Shown: positions 1 to 7,016 of the stretch, one piece after another
Layout: every line of letters starts with the position of its first letter
Position numbering within the stretch: position 1 is the stretch's first letter
Source of the DNA: Anaerolineales bacterium
GTDB lineage: Bacteria > Chloroflexota > Anaerolineae > Anaerolineales > UBA4823
Length of the DNA: 43,451 nucleotides
Reading direction: 5' to 3'
Assembly: GCA_020354045.1 (NCBI GenBank)
Contig: CP070639.1
Span: 44,733-88,183, forward strand
Notes under the pieces: generated by a model
Databases searched by the model: none
What the model saw: the letters and a program-made list of their open reading frames with translations, nothing else
What the model was told of the DNA's origin: nothing
Position numbers and translations under genes: made by a program

Positions 1-578
1 TGGGCATTATCCAAAGGATCACCACCGCCACCACCATCACCTGTCGCAATATACAGGTAGCCATCCGGACCAAAAGCAATCTGGCCTCCGTTGTGGTTTT
101 CGTAAACCGGGTGATTCAGGTAGAGGATGAGTTCTTCGCTGTCTGGATCGGCCAGGTTGGGATCTTGGCTCAGACGGAAGCGTGACACCTGATTATCACC
201 GCTTTTATTGGTGTAATAGACATAGAAATGCCCCTTTGAGGCATAATCAGGAGGGAAGGCGATACTGAGCAGACCTTCTTCTCCGGTGCCGGCTTTGATC
301 CTATCGCTGATATCCAGGAAAGCCTTGTTTTGTAAGGAGCCTTCGAAAATCCGGACTCGCCCCGTTTGTTCGACGATGAACATGCGACCACTGCCATCAC
401 CCGCATTGGTGATATGCACTGGACGATTTAGTCCCTGGACAACCAGGGAGTAGTTAATGGCTGGCCAGCCATTTTCGGGTTGGGCCTTGGCGAAATGCCC
501 AGGTGTATTAGCAATAAAGTTGACCCCAAGAGCACAGGTCAAAATTGTGAATTTAACAATACTTTTGACAATTTTCAT
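1..578 (-). CDS. PQQ-dependent sugar dehydrogenase family protein (glucose/sorbosone dehydrogenase), C-terminus cut by window edge
   Basis: I translated the reverse strand from the ATG at 578; 192 codons are visible and the frame runs open off the left edge. The N-terminus has a short basic stretch followed by a hydrophobic run (about residues 5-25), as expected of an exported or lipid-anchored protein. The mature part shows the six-bladed beta-propeller signature of the GSDH family: a segment reading LNRPVHITNAGDGSGRMFIVEQ, then EEGLLSIAF, then NHNGGQIAFGPDGYLYIATGDG with a glycine run before DPLDNA. This family oxidises sugars or related alcohols outside the cytoplasm using PQQ, although many members have no proven substrate. 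It lies 40 bp downstream of mltG on the same strand and is probably co-transcribed with it. The PQQ ligands and the C-terminus are outside the window, so activity cannot be judged. Confidence 0.85.
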   Translation of the reverse strand, partial: MKIVKSIVKFTILTCALGVNFIANTPGHFAKAQPENGWPAINYSLVVQGLNRPVHITNAGDGSGRMFIVEQTGRVRIFEGSLQNKAFLDISDRIKAGTGEEGLLSIAFPPDYASKGHFYVYYTNKSGDNQVSRFRLSQDPNLADPDSEELILYLNHPVYENHNGGQIAFGPDGYLYIATGDGGGGGDPLDNA

Positions 579-618
579 GACATTTATCTGAACCGTTAAC
601 ACATGTGGCTGGTACTGA

Positions 619-1767
619 TCATGGACAGGCGTTTTGTAGCTGTTCCTCAAAAGTCACCGCAAAGCGGTGTTTTCCGGATCCATCACAATCAGCACGGAAA
701 TAAAAATAGGGTGATTGGGCGGGAAAGGCAACTGCCTTGAGCGCATTTATGCCCGGATTGGCAATCGGCCCGGGAGGCAAACCTGCGTAGAGGTAGGTGT
801 TGTAAGGGGAGTCGTACGCCAGATCTTGCCAACTCAAAGGATTGGTCCACCAGGTACTTTGCGCCGAATTATAACCTAGGGCATATTGTACGGTTGAATC
901 GGCATCGAGTTTTATGCCAACCTTCAGCCGATTGAAAAACACTGAAGCGATCAGAGGCATTTCCTCCTCCAGGACAGATTCGCGTTGGAGGATAGATGCC
1001 AGAGTTACTGCCTGATATATGTCCAATCCCTGACTGGTGAACCCTTCTCGAAGATCAGGAGTCACGATGCTCTCAAAGTTCATCAGGATGGCGTGGATGA
1101 ATTTCTCTAAGGTGATGTTCCTCTCGAATGAATAACTGCCTGGCGGTAAAAAGCCCTCCAGCGAGGCAAACGAAGGCATGCCTGGGGAAAATATATACCC
1201 TTCAAACGATTGGCTTGTGTATTCCAGAAAGTTTTCGGTCGTGATTGATAAACCCGAGGTGGGAAAGGCTTGAGCGATCTCCTCGAGACGCCATCCCGGT
1301 AGGATGTTGAAGTCTACATGTGTAGGCGTGGCATCTTGGAGGGCTAAAGCAATCTGGATGGGCGACATGTTGGCATTTAAGGTGTATTCTCCAGCCTGGA
1401 TGCCTGTGTCTAAGCCACTATATTGCATGTAGTTACGAAAACTGCCAGGATCAGGTATCAACCCAGCAATTAATAGTCTTTGAATGACCAAACCAGTTGC
1501 TTCGCCAAACTGTACTTGAAAGCTTTGCGGTAATCCATTTGGATCAGTGGGTGAAGTCAAGGTTTCTTCCTGGAGGATCAATCTGACAGACAGGTAAATT
1601 CTATCTACTGTACCCAGTTTCTGGTTTGGTGGTCCGAAGATGCGTTCAACTTGGATGGGAACCACAAAAAAAAGTGTAACGGCAAAAGCGATCGATACGC
1701 ACAAGCCGAAGGTGACCAAGAAGAGCACCAACTTTAGCCAAGGATTGGGTCGTTTGTTTTTATCCAC
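619..1767 (-). CDS. mltG: Endolytic murein transglycosylase MltG (YceG-like)
   Basis: Membrane-anchored lytic transglycosylase that cleaves nascent glycan strands and so sets glycan length during peptidoglycan synthesis. The 382-residue product has one transmembrane helix near the N-terminus (about residues 11-36) and an extracytoplasmic C-terminal YceG domain. The segment LEGFLPPGSYSF (about 203-214) and the stretch SILQRESVLEEEMPLIASVFFNRL contain the family hallmarks, and E263 in QRES is the expected catalytic glutamate. The start is a GTG with AGGA upstream. It follows ruvX by 11 bp; the yceG-ruvX pairing is common in bacteria and supports both calls. Confidence 0.93.
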   Translation of the reverse strand: MDKNKRPNPWLKLVLFLVTFGLCVSIAFAVTLFFVVPIQVERIFGPPNQKLGTVDRIYLSVRLILQEETLTSPTDPNGLPQSFQVQFGEATGLVIQRLLIAGLIPDPGSFRNYMQYSGLDTGIQAGEYTLNANMSPIQIALALQDATPTHVDFNILPGWRLEEIAQAFPTSGLSITTENFLEYTSQSFEGYIFSPGMPSFASLEGFLPPGSYSFERNITLEKFIHAILMNFESIVTPDLREGFTSQGLDIYQAVTLASILQRESVLEEEMPLIASVFFNRLKVGIKLDADSTVQYALGYNSAQSTWWTNPLSWQDLAYDSPYNTYLYAGLPPGPIANPGINALKAVAFPAQSPYFYFRADCDGSGKHRFAVTFEEQLQNACP

Positions 1768-1778
1768 TGCTAATGATC

Positions 1779-2189
1779 CTATGCATGGTGATCCAGGTAA
1801 TCCTGGAGTATATACGTTGCGGCGATATCATCCAGATGTCCGCCTCGCTTGCGACGGGTGGCACCCATGGCAAGACGAGCTGCTTTGGCAGCCTGAGTGC
1901 TGCCACTCTCATCCCAAAGAATAGTTGGAATTGGAGTCAGCGACATGATTTCTCTGGCTAACCGTGCGGCTCGACGGCTTTGCGCCGTGGGATGCCCCTC
2001 TGTATCTAAGGCTTGTCCGACAATGATTAAACCGACATCGTATTGGCTGGCAATTTGAACAATTGAGGAGGCATCTGATTGACGGGAGACATGCTTGATT
2101 ATATTCAGTGGATTGGCAATCGTTCCTGTAGGATCGCTGATAGCTACACCGATATTCTTTTCACCCGGGTCAATAGCGAGTATCCGCAT
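1779..2189 (-). CDS. ruvX: Holliday junction resolvase-like nuclease RuvX/YqgF
   Basis: 136-residue RNase-H-fold protein of the YqgF family, linked in other bacteria to 16S rRNA 5'-end processing and to Holliday-junction resolution. The N-terminal LAIDPGEKNIGVAISD carries the first acidic residue (D7) of the usual DPG motif. The C-terminal GGHLDDIAATYILQDYL carries the last acidic residue (D120/D121). The middle motif, normally DERxTT, reads DESGST (D93, E94, S95), so the acidic residues are kept but the arginine is lost. Length is normal. It sits between the baseplate-J-like gene (59 bp upstream) and mltG (11 bp downstream) on one strand. Confidence 0.92.
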   Translation of the reverse strand: MRILAIDPGEKNIGVAISDPTGTIANPLNIIKHVSRQSDASSIVQIASQYDVGLIIVGQALDTEGHPTAQSRRAARLAREIMSLTPIPTILWDESGSTQAAKAARLAMGATRRKRGGHLDDIAATYILQDYLDHHA

Positions 2190-2248
2190 GTCAAATCAAA
2201 CTCGGACAATTTTCTTCCAGCACCGGTATCTCGCTATACAAGAAATGG

Positions 2249-3763
2249 TCACTCATTAGAACCTATATGTATGCGAAAAGGAAGATATGGTAGCCTGGAC
2301 CACCATTCCGGTGTGATCGAAATCTGTGGTTGCCCGTCGATAGGCAGGGCAGCAGCCAATCTTTCCCGCGCATATTCCAGTGGCAACCCGATCACAAGGC
2401 TGATCAGCTGTGCTTCTGAGACATGAGCTTCTAAGGATCTTTCAGCGTTTAGTTTCCAGGTGATCAAATTATCCTTATGAACCTGTGGTGTGGAGAGATG
2501 GGAAATCTCGAGCGTATTTTCGACGGGATAATAACCTACCTCGAGATTAGCATCTAAAACAGCGTCAGCCAGGGTGCGTAGGTCTTGTGAGATGATGACT
2601 GGAGCCTGGAATTCAAGCCTTAAGAGCAGTCTGATTTCTTCAGCAGGAAGCACAGCAGGAGGATCAAAGGTTTTTTCAATAACCTGGGTGGGTTCCAATC
2701 CATTTTTTATGATGAGATCACCGTCTGAACTCTGCGCCTGTAATTGATCCAAAGCGGATTCGAGAAGGGTTTTTTCAAGGATTTCGTATAGTCTATCCTG
2801 GTCGGCAGCAGATGGGGCTGGGACGGTGATATCGCTGCCACCATTTGTTGGGACTTGATTGATTGCTACCAGGTTGATTCCTATTGCGCCTTCAATTACA
2901 TTTAATTTTCCGGCAGGCAGATTGCCAGCACTTCCGGGATGCAGCGCACGGATGGGGAAGGAGGCCGTTTCTCCGACACCAGCTGGCACCTCCCCGGACT
3001 CAGTGATGATAAACCGAACAGGATCAGCATCGCCAGTTCGTACGACCATGCCTTCTGTTATGGCTAGGCTTTGGTCGTTAAGATTTGTAAGCAAGATATT
3101 CCCAGTGGCATAATTCTGAGCTACACGTGTAGAACCGCTGACGGGTAATACAGCCCTTCCTTCCACAATGATTGTTCGATATTGAGCTGGCAGATTACCG
3201 GCAATATTTACGCTCTTTATGTTTGGACTGGCATTCACTGTGAGGTTAACCGCTTGGACCTGAGTATGGGGGTAAATTATGATTCGAGCTTCGGGCAGCA
3301 GAAACAAAGCTAGAGCCAAAATTGCAAGAACGCCCAATGTAAATACTATACTCCGGAAGAGCAGGAGCTGTGTCCATTCAGGTCTCTGAAAATGGGTTTC
3401 GGCATGAAGTTTTTCGAAATTTAGGGCAGGCCTGTTCTGAGTATTGGGATGAAGGTGAATACGGGAACGTAGCCGCTGACCTGGTCTCCACTTGGAGCGC
3501 TGTGCGACTGCCAGGTTATTAAAAACCGGGATATTGAGCTGGCGCGCATGATGCTGTACCTGATTATCCCGGGTGACGAGAGCGAGTTGTGCACCCAATC
3601 GTGAGGTATGGCGTGACAATAGGACCAGATCAAGGTATCTGTTCAATACTTGCCCATGTTCAGGCCAGACAAGTATTATGCGCCCGGCTTGCGTCCAGGA
3701 TATCTTATCCCGCGCTGAGATGTAATCATCGTGTGCGTCCAGGGTAAGAATTTGAGTTTTCAT
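2249..3763 (-). CDS. Membrane-anchored baseplate J/gp47-like domain protein
   Basis: 504-residue protein of unknown function. Residues 1-95 form a Rossmann-like domain with alternating hydrophobic strands (RIILVWPEHG, QLALVTRDNQV, NIPVF). A basic linker follows, then a single transmembrane helix at about 135-156. The remaining 350 residues are beta-rich and extracytoplasmic. Within them, a stretch at about 255-295 (ETASFPIRALHPGSAGNLPA) matches the wedge motif of baseplate J proteins. There are no other phage genes nearby, so this is the chromosomal, membrane-bound form seen in Chloroflexota and some other bacteria rather than a prophage part. Position upstream of ruvX and mltG hints at a cell-envelope role, which is inference only. 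No clear Shine-Dalgarno sequence precedes the ATG. Confidence 0.75.
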   Translation of the reverse strand: MKTQILTLDAHDDYISARDKISWTQAGRIILVWPEHGQVLNRYLDLVLLSRHTSRLGAQLALVTRDNQVQHHARQLNIPVFNNLAVAQRSKWRPGQRLRSRIHLHPNTQNRPALNFEKLHAETHFQRPEWTQLLLFRSIVFTLGVLAILALALFLLPEARIIIYPHTQVQAVNLTVNASPNIKSVNIAGNLPAQYRTIIVEGRAVLPVSGSTRVAQNYATGNILLTNLNDQSLAITEGMVVRTGDADPVRFIITESGEVPAGVGETASFPIRALHPGSAGNLPAGKLNVIEGAIGINLVAINQVPTNGGSDITVPAPSAADQDRLYEILEKTLLESALDQLQAQSSDGDLIIKNGLEPTQVIEKTFDPPAVLPAEEIRLLLRLEFQAPVIISQDLRTLADAVLDANLEVGYYPVENTLEISHLSTPQVHKDNLITWKLNAERSLEAHVSEAQLISLVIGLPLEYARERLAAALPIDGQPQISITPEWWSRLPYLPFRIHIGSNE

Positions 3764-3858
3764 GGGTAAATCGTGTATACAAGCCCTTTGTCATGATCAA
3801 TTGAGATTTTACCATCAGGGCGAGCAGTGAAAATTGAGCGTTGAATATTGTTTAAGTC

Positions 3859-5403
3859 CTAGCTACTGGCTTTAGAAGGGCATCCTGGTCGATTATCGTT
3901 ATATTGTTGGAACTCATAGGGTGATTCATATTGTGAGTAATAGCTTGTATCTTCGAGCAGAGGCAAATCCGCATTGAAATAAAGGTTGAAGATGAGCCGA
4001 AAGGTATTCACTGGGCTAATACTGCTATAAAGATCCTGGGTTGATCTATCGGGAAGGTAGTATGCATTCAGGATGCTCATGCGTTGTTGGGGCGATTCGA
4101 TCACCGATCCATGGTCACCTTGAAGAATAATGATTGGAGGAATCGCAGATCTTGTGATAATGGTGTTCAGGATGGGTTCGATTTGCCGGTTGATAAATAC
4201 AACCTGATTTCTATAGCCACTGACTGAGTCATTATGCTCATGCACGGCTTCACCGTTAGGACCGAAGACATGTGGCCAGTGCGGGGTGATAAGATGTGCG
4301 AATACAAATTTTGGGCCGGAGATGTCCGGTACTTTGCTAAGGTTTTTCAGGGAGAATAGAATGCGTTCCCTGTGTAACTGGTCACGTTTCTCCCAATCCG
4401 GGGGAATATCCAGGAAAACAACACCCTCAGTAATGAGCCGGGCTGCGGTTGTCCGGATGAACATCTCTTCAAAGCCGTCAATATCTGCTACCACACGAGG
4501 GGTAAGATAAAGATCAGCATCTTTCCAGCGGGTAGACTCATAACCGGTATCGAATGCAATCACCTGGTAACCAAGTTGCTCAAACAACCGGCGTGTCTCA
4601 CTGTGCTGGATTAAATCGGATAAACCGATCCGGCTGGTATTTCCGGCGATGTAATGGCCTCCGAGTGATTCAAGGTATGAAAGGTTCAAGGAGGATGCCA
4701 GGGATAATTGTGTCTGGGCGTAGTTACTCAAAGTGCATTCAGGGATATAGAATCCTTTTTCGCTTAGATAATCCAGGAATAACTGGTTGTCATATTGGTA
4801 ATATTTTTGAAGGACATCATCACGAGCATACCCATCTAGGATAAGGTAGTAAACATCTCTCAGACCATCCTGCGAGTGAAGGTTCAGGTTAGCAGGTTGG
4901 ATGGGCTTTCCTTGGCTTTCGGCGTATGATTGGAAGAGGCGTATCTGAAATAAACCAAGCTGCATGATCGGTATGAGAAGTAAAACAATTGTGCATACAT
5001 TCAGCAAGTAAGTCATCCGGGGAAGCTTAGCAGCCTGAGTCATAATCCAGAAAATACTCAGGGCCATAATGATCAAATATATGACAGCAAGGTAACGGTG
5101 CCTGCCCAGAATGTCCCCAAAGTATTCACTGCCTTCGAAAAATTCATAAATGTGCCCGTAGGAGAAGAGCAGGAGCAGGAATATAGTGGTAACAATGCCA
5201 GCTTTGTGCTTTTCATGGAAAATGACATTGAACAGGGCAAACATGCCTAGGGAGATGAGAATTGATATGATTAAAGGTCTCCAGACGACCTTTAATTGAA
5301 CCTCTTCAATATTGTGTGCAAGAAGGGCAATGACTGGGTAGACAGAGATTAAGAATGGATGGAGTACAGGATGGCGAATACCTTGATCTTTACTCGAGAC
5401 CAT
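3859..5403 (-). CDS. Polytopic membrane protein with extracytoplasmic sulfatase-like (alkaline phosphatase superfamily) domain
   Basis: About 514 residues from the chosen start. The first 190 residues contain four or five hydrophobic helices. The C-terminal half has an alkaline-phosphatase-superfamily fold: YYLILDGYARDDVL (first metal Asp), a loop SNYAQTQLSLASSLN where the nucleophile would lie, FAHLITPHWPHVFGP, and ILQGDHGSVIE (Asp-His metal pair). Such proteins usually move or remove sulfate, phosphate or phospho-alcohol groups on surface glycans or lipids; the substrate is unknown here. The frame is open up to 5526, but the ATG at 5403 overlaps the end of the upstream methyltransferase by only 14 bp and has GGAGG just before it, so I prefer it. 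Genes upstream: methyltransferase, small membrane protein, alaS. Confidence 0.8.
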   Translation of the reverse strand: MVSSKDQGIRHPVLHPFLISVYPVIALLAHNIEEVQLKVVWRPLIISILISLGMFALFNVIFHEKHKAGIVTTIFLLLLFSYGHIYEFFEGSEYFGDILGRHRYLAVIYLIIMALSIFWIMTQAAKLPRMTYLLNVCTIVLLLIPIMQLGLFQIRLFQSYAESQGKPIQPANLNLHSQDGLRDVYYLILDGYARDDVLQKYYQYDNQLFLDYLSEKGFYIPECTLSNYAQTQLSLASSLNLSYLESLGGHYIAGNTSRIGLSDLIQHSETRRLFEQLGYQVIAFDTGYESTRWKDADLYLTPRVVADIDGFEEMFIRTTAARLITEGVVFLDIPPDWEKRDQLHRERILFSLKNLSKVPDISGPKFVFAHLITPHWPHVFGPNGEAVHEHNDSVSGYRNQVVFINRQIEPILNTIITRSAIPPIIILQGDHGSVIESPQQRMSILNAYYLPDRSTQDLYSSISPVNTFRLIFNLYFNADLPLLEDTSYYSQYESPYEFQQYNDNRPGCPSKASS

Positions 5404-6790
5404 GCGCCTCCATGAGGTATAGCCAGCGCTCGGAATCGCGAATGGGTGTTTTACGGTGTATGTAGAAACAGGTGGAGAACGCTTGCTCAAAACTTGCCTG
5501 GGTGTATTCTGTAAAAATGTCCGCACGGCTGGCGAGCAAACGCTGCACCTGGGTGTCGCTCTTGGGTATGAATTCGATCACCAGCCATTTTGAAAGGTCC
5601 CGGAAATATAGTGCAAGGTGATGGATGGGTACATTGTGAGTAATGGCCAGATGGTGAATCAAGGCTAAGGCCAGAACAGCACCCGCAGGTCCACGTTGGG
5701 TTAGTGAGATGCGCTCGTTGGAGTGCCAGCCAAGATCAGGGCTGGGGTTAGAGAGGTCCTGTACTAAGGGCAGTAAATTGTTTTCTCCATTTTGCTTGCA
5801 CTGCAAATAGTTTCGTTCCACCGCAACTGGATCGATATCAAATGCTATAGTCGGTATGCCACGATCGCTCGCCAGACGACTGAATAACCCCACATTGGCG
5901 CCTAAATCCCAAATAGAAGCAGGATTGATCTGATCAATGTACTCACCCACAAGGTCTTTTTTATGTTCAAGTGCTTGTAGTGAGTAGTTGTGGTCCGAAT
6001 AGTATTCAGCCCATTCTGTGCCGGTAGCCTTCCAATGCAGCGCATTGATCCCACCCTCCAGGCTATCAATCAGTCCTAATAACGCAACCTTGCTCATAGT
6101 GCGCGAAGTATCAATTCTGGAAGCAGAATAGCGCCTTTGGCTGGCAGCATGTAGGTGTACATGCAGCAAGAGGGGGAGTTTAATGATTGTCCTGAAGGGT
6201 AAAAGTTTGCTGGCTAAATCAAGCGGAATTCCATCCAGGAGGGCTTTGTATAACTGATTGAGGCGAATGTCTCGATACGCCATCAGGCTCAGAGGCGCCA
6301 AAAAGTGCTGACATAGTTGGCGATATGCTATCCAGGGGCTGCCTTCTTGATAAATCTCGAAGGATAATGTATCAATGAGTATGGGTCGACCATGGTGAAA
6401 TTGGATATTGTAAGCACTGCTGTCTTTCAGGGTCATCCCGAAATCCAAAGCTAATTTTTGGATCTGCAATGTGAGCAAAGCCGCATCCTTGAGCTGTGTA
6501 AATGACCATTCATAAGGGTAAGATATGAACCTTACCAGCTCTGGCTCGAGGACTTTATACCCATTTTCTCCTGCGATTCCAGGATGCTCTATTTCGTTGT
6601 GGGGGATCAACAGTTCTTGTTTTACGAGCTCCTGATACAGACCGGAGTTCATCAAACGGTCGTAATGCTCCTGGTAAATCGAGTTTACCTGACGCAGTAA
6701 CTTACCGGCAGATAAAAACAAGAAACCACTGGGATCCCTAAACGAAGCGCCCAGTGGAAGGTCTTGAGTATGTTTTCTGCCAGGAGTCAT
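5390..6790 (-). CDS. Two-part class I SAM-dependent methyltransferase with kinase-like N-terminal region
   Basis: 466 residues. The C-terminal half is a class I methyltransferase with motif I as SIWDLGANVGLFSRLA (about 297-312) and an acidic residue after the second strand (AFDIDPVAVERN). Later strands include AVLALALIHHLA and KWLVIEFIPKSD. The N-terminal 200 residues do not look like a methyltransferase. They contain LKDSSAYNIQF followed by ILIDTLSFE, which has the D-x4-N then Asp spacing of an aminoglycoside-kinase-like catalytic loop, possibly degenerate. The gene overlaps its upstream neighbour by one base (TAATG) and its downstream sulfatase-like neighbour by 14 bp, so the three are translationally coupled. 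The family recurs in surface-polysaccharide loci. The substrate cannot be told from the sequence. Confidence 0.78.
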   Translation of the reverse strand: MTPGRKHTQDLPLGASFRDPSGFLFLSAGKLLRQVNSIYQEHYDRLMNSGLYQELVKQELLIPHNEIEHPGIAGENGYKVLEPELVRFISYPYEWSFTQLKDAALLTLQIQKLALDFGMTLKDSSAYNIQFHHGRPILIDTLSFEIYQEGSPWIAYRQLCQHFLAPLSLMAYRDIRLNQLYKALLDGIPLDLASKLLPFRTIIKLPLLLHVHLHAASQRRYSASRIDTSRTMSKVALLGLIDSLEGGINALHWKATGTEWAEYYSDHNYSLQALEHKKDLVGEYIDQINPASIWDLGANVGLFSRLASDRGIPTIAFDIDPVAVERNYLQCKQNGENNLLPLVQDLSNPSPDLGWHSNERISLTQRGPAGAVLALALIHHLAITHNVPIHHLALYFRDLSKWLVIEFIPKSDTQVQRLLASRADIFTEYTQASFEQAFSTCFYIHRKTPIRDSERWLYLMEAHGLE

Positions 6791-7005
6791 TACTCTTTAT
6801 TGCTCTGATCTCTTGAGAAGATACCCCGAAAAAATGAAACGACTCGTTTCCAAAAGTTCTTAAATACGAACAAACTACCAACCAGGGAGGCTAGGATCAA
6901 TTGCAAAATAAAGCTGCCAGAACCTGGATCCAGGTATGCCAAGATACTTCCAGAGAATACAAAATGTTTTAATAAAATGTTGGATATAAGTGAGGTATGT
7001 TCCAT
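6790..7005 (-). CDS. Small membrane protein (YLDPGSGS-type), function unknown
   Basis: 71 residues with two hydrophobic stretches. The first is interrupted by the conserved AYLDPGSGSFILQLI motif, and the second (LASLVGSLFVFKNFW) is followed by a basic amphipathic tail. Small proteins with a YLDPGSGS core are commonly coded beside sulfatase-like and methyltransferase genes, as here, which makes this a real gene despite its size. It starts 11 bp after alaS and ends in a TAATG overlap with the methyltransferase start. It may act as a partner or membrane anchor for the two downstream proteins; that is inference. Confidence 0.75.
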   Translation of the reverse strand: MEHTSLISNILLKHFVFSGSILAYLDPGSGSFILQLILASLVGSLFVFKNFWKRVVSFFRGIFSRDQSNKE

Positions 7006-7016
7006 TTTTTACTCCA

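Noticed and set aside
2249-3763. Prophage or contractile tail island suggested by the baseplate-J-like domain
   Set aside because: The protein has an internal membrane helix and its neighbours are housekeeping genes; no other tail, capsid or integrase gene is present.
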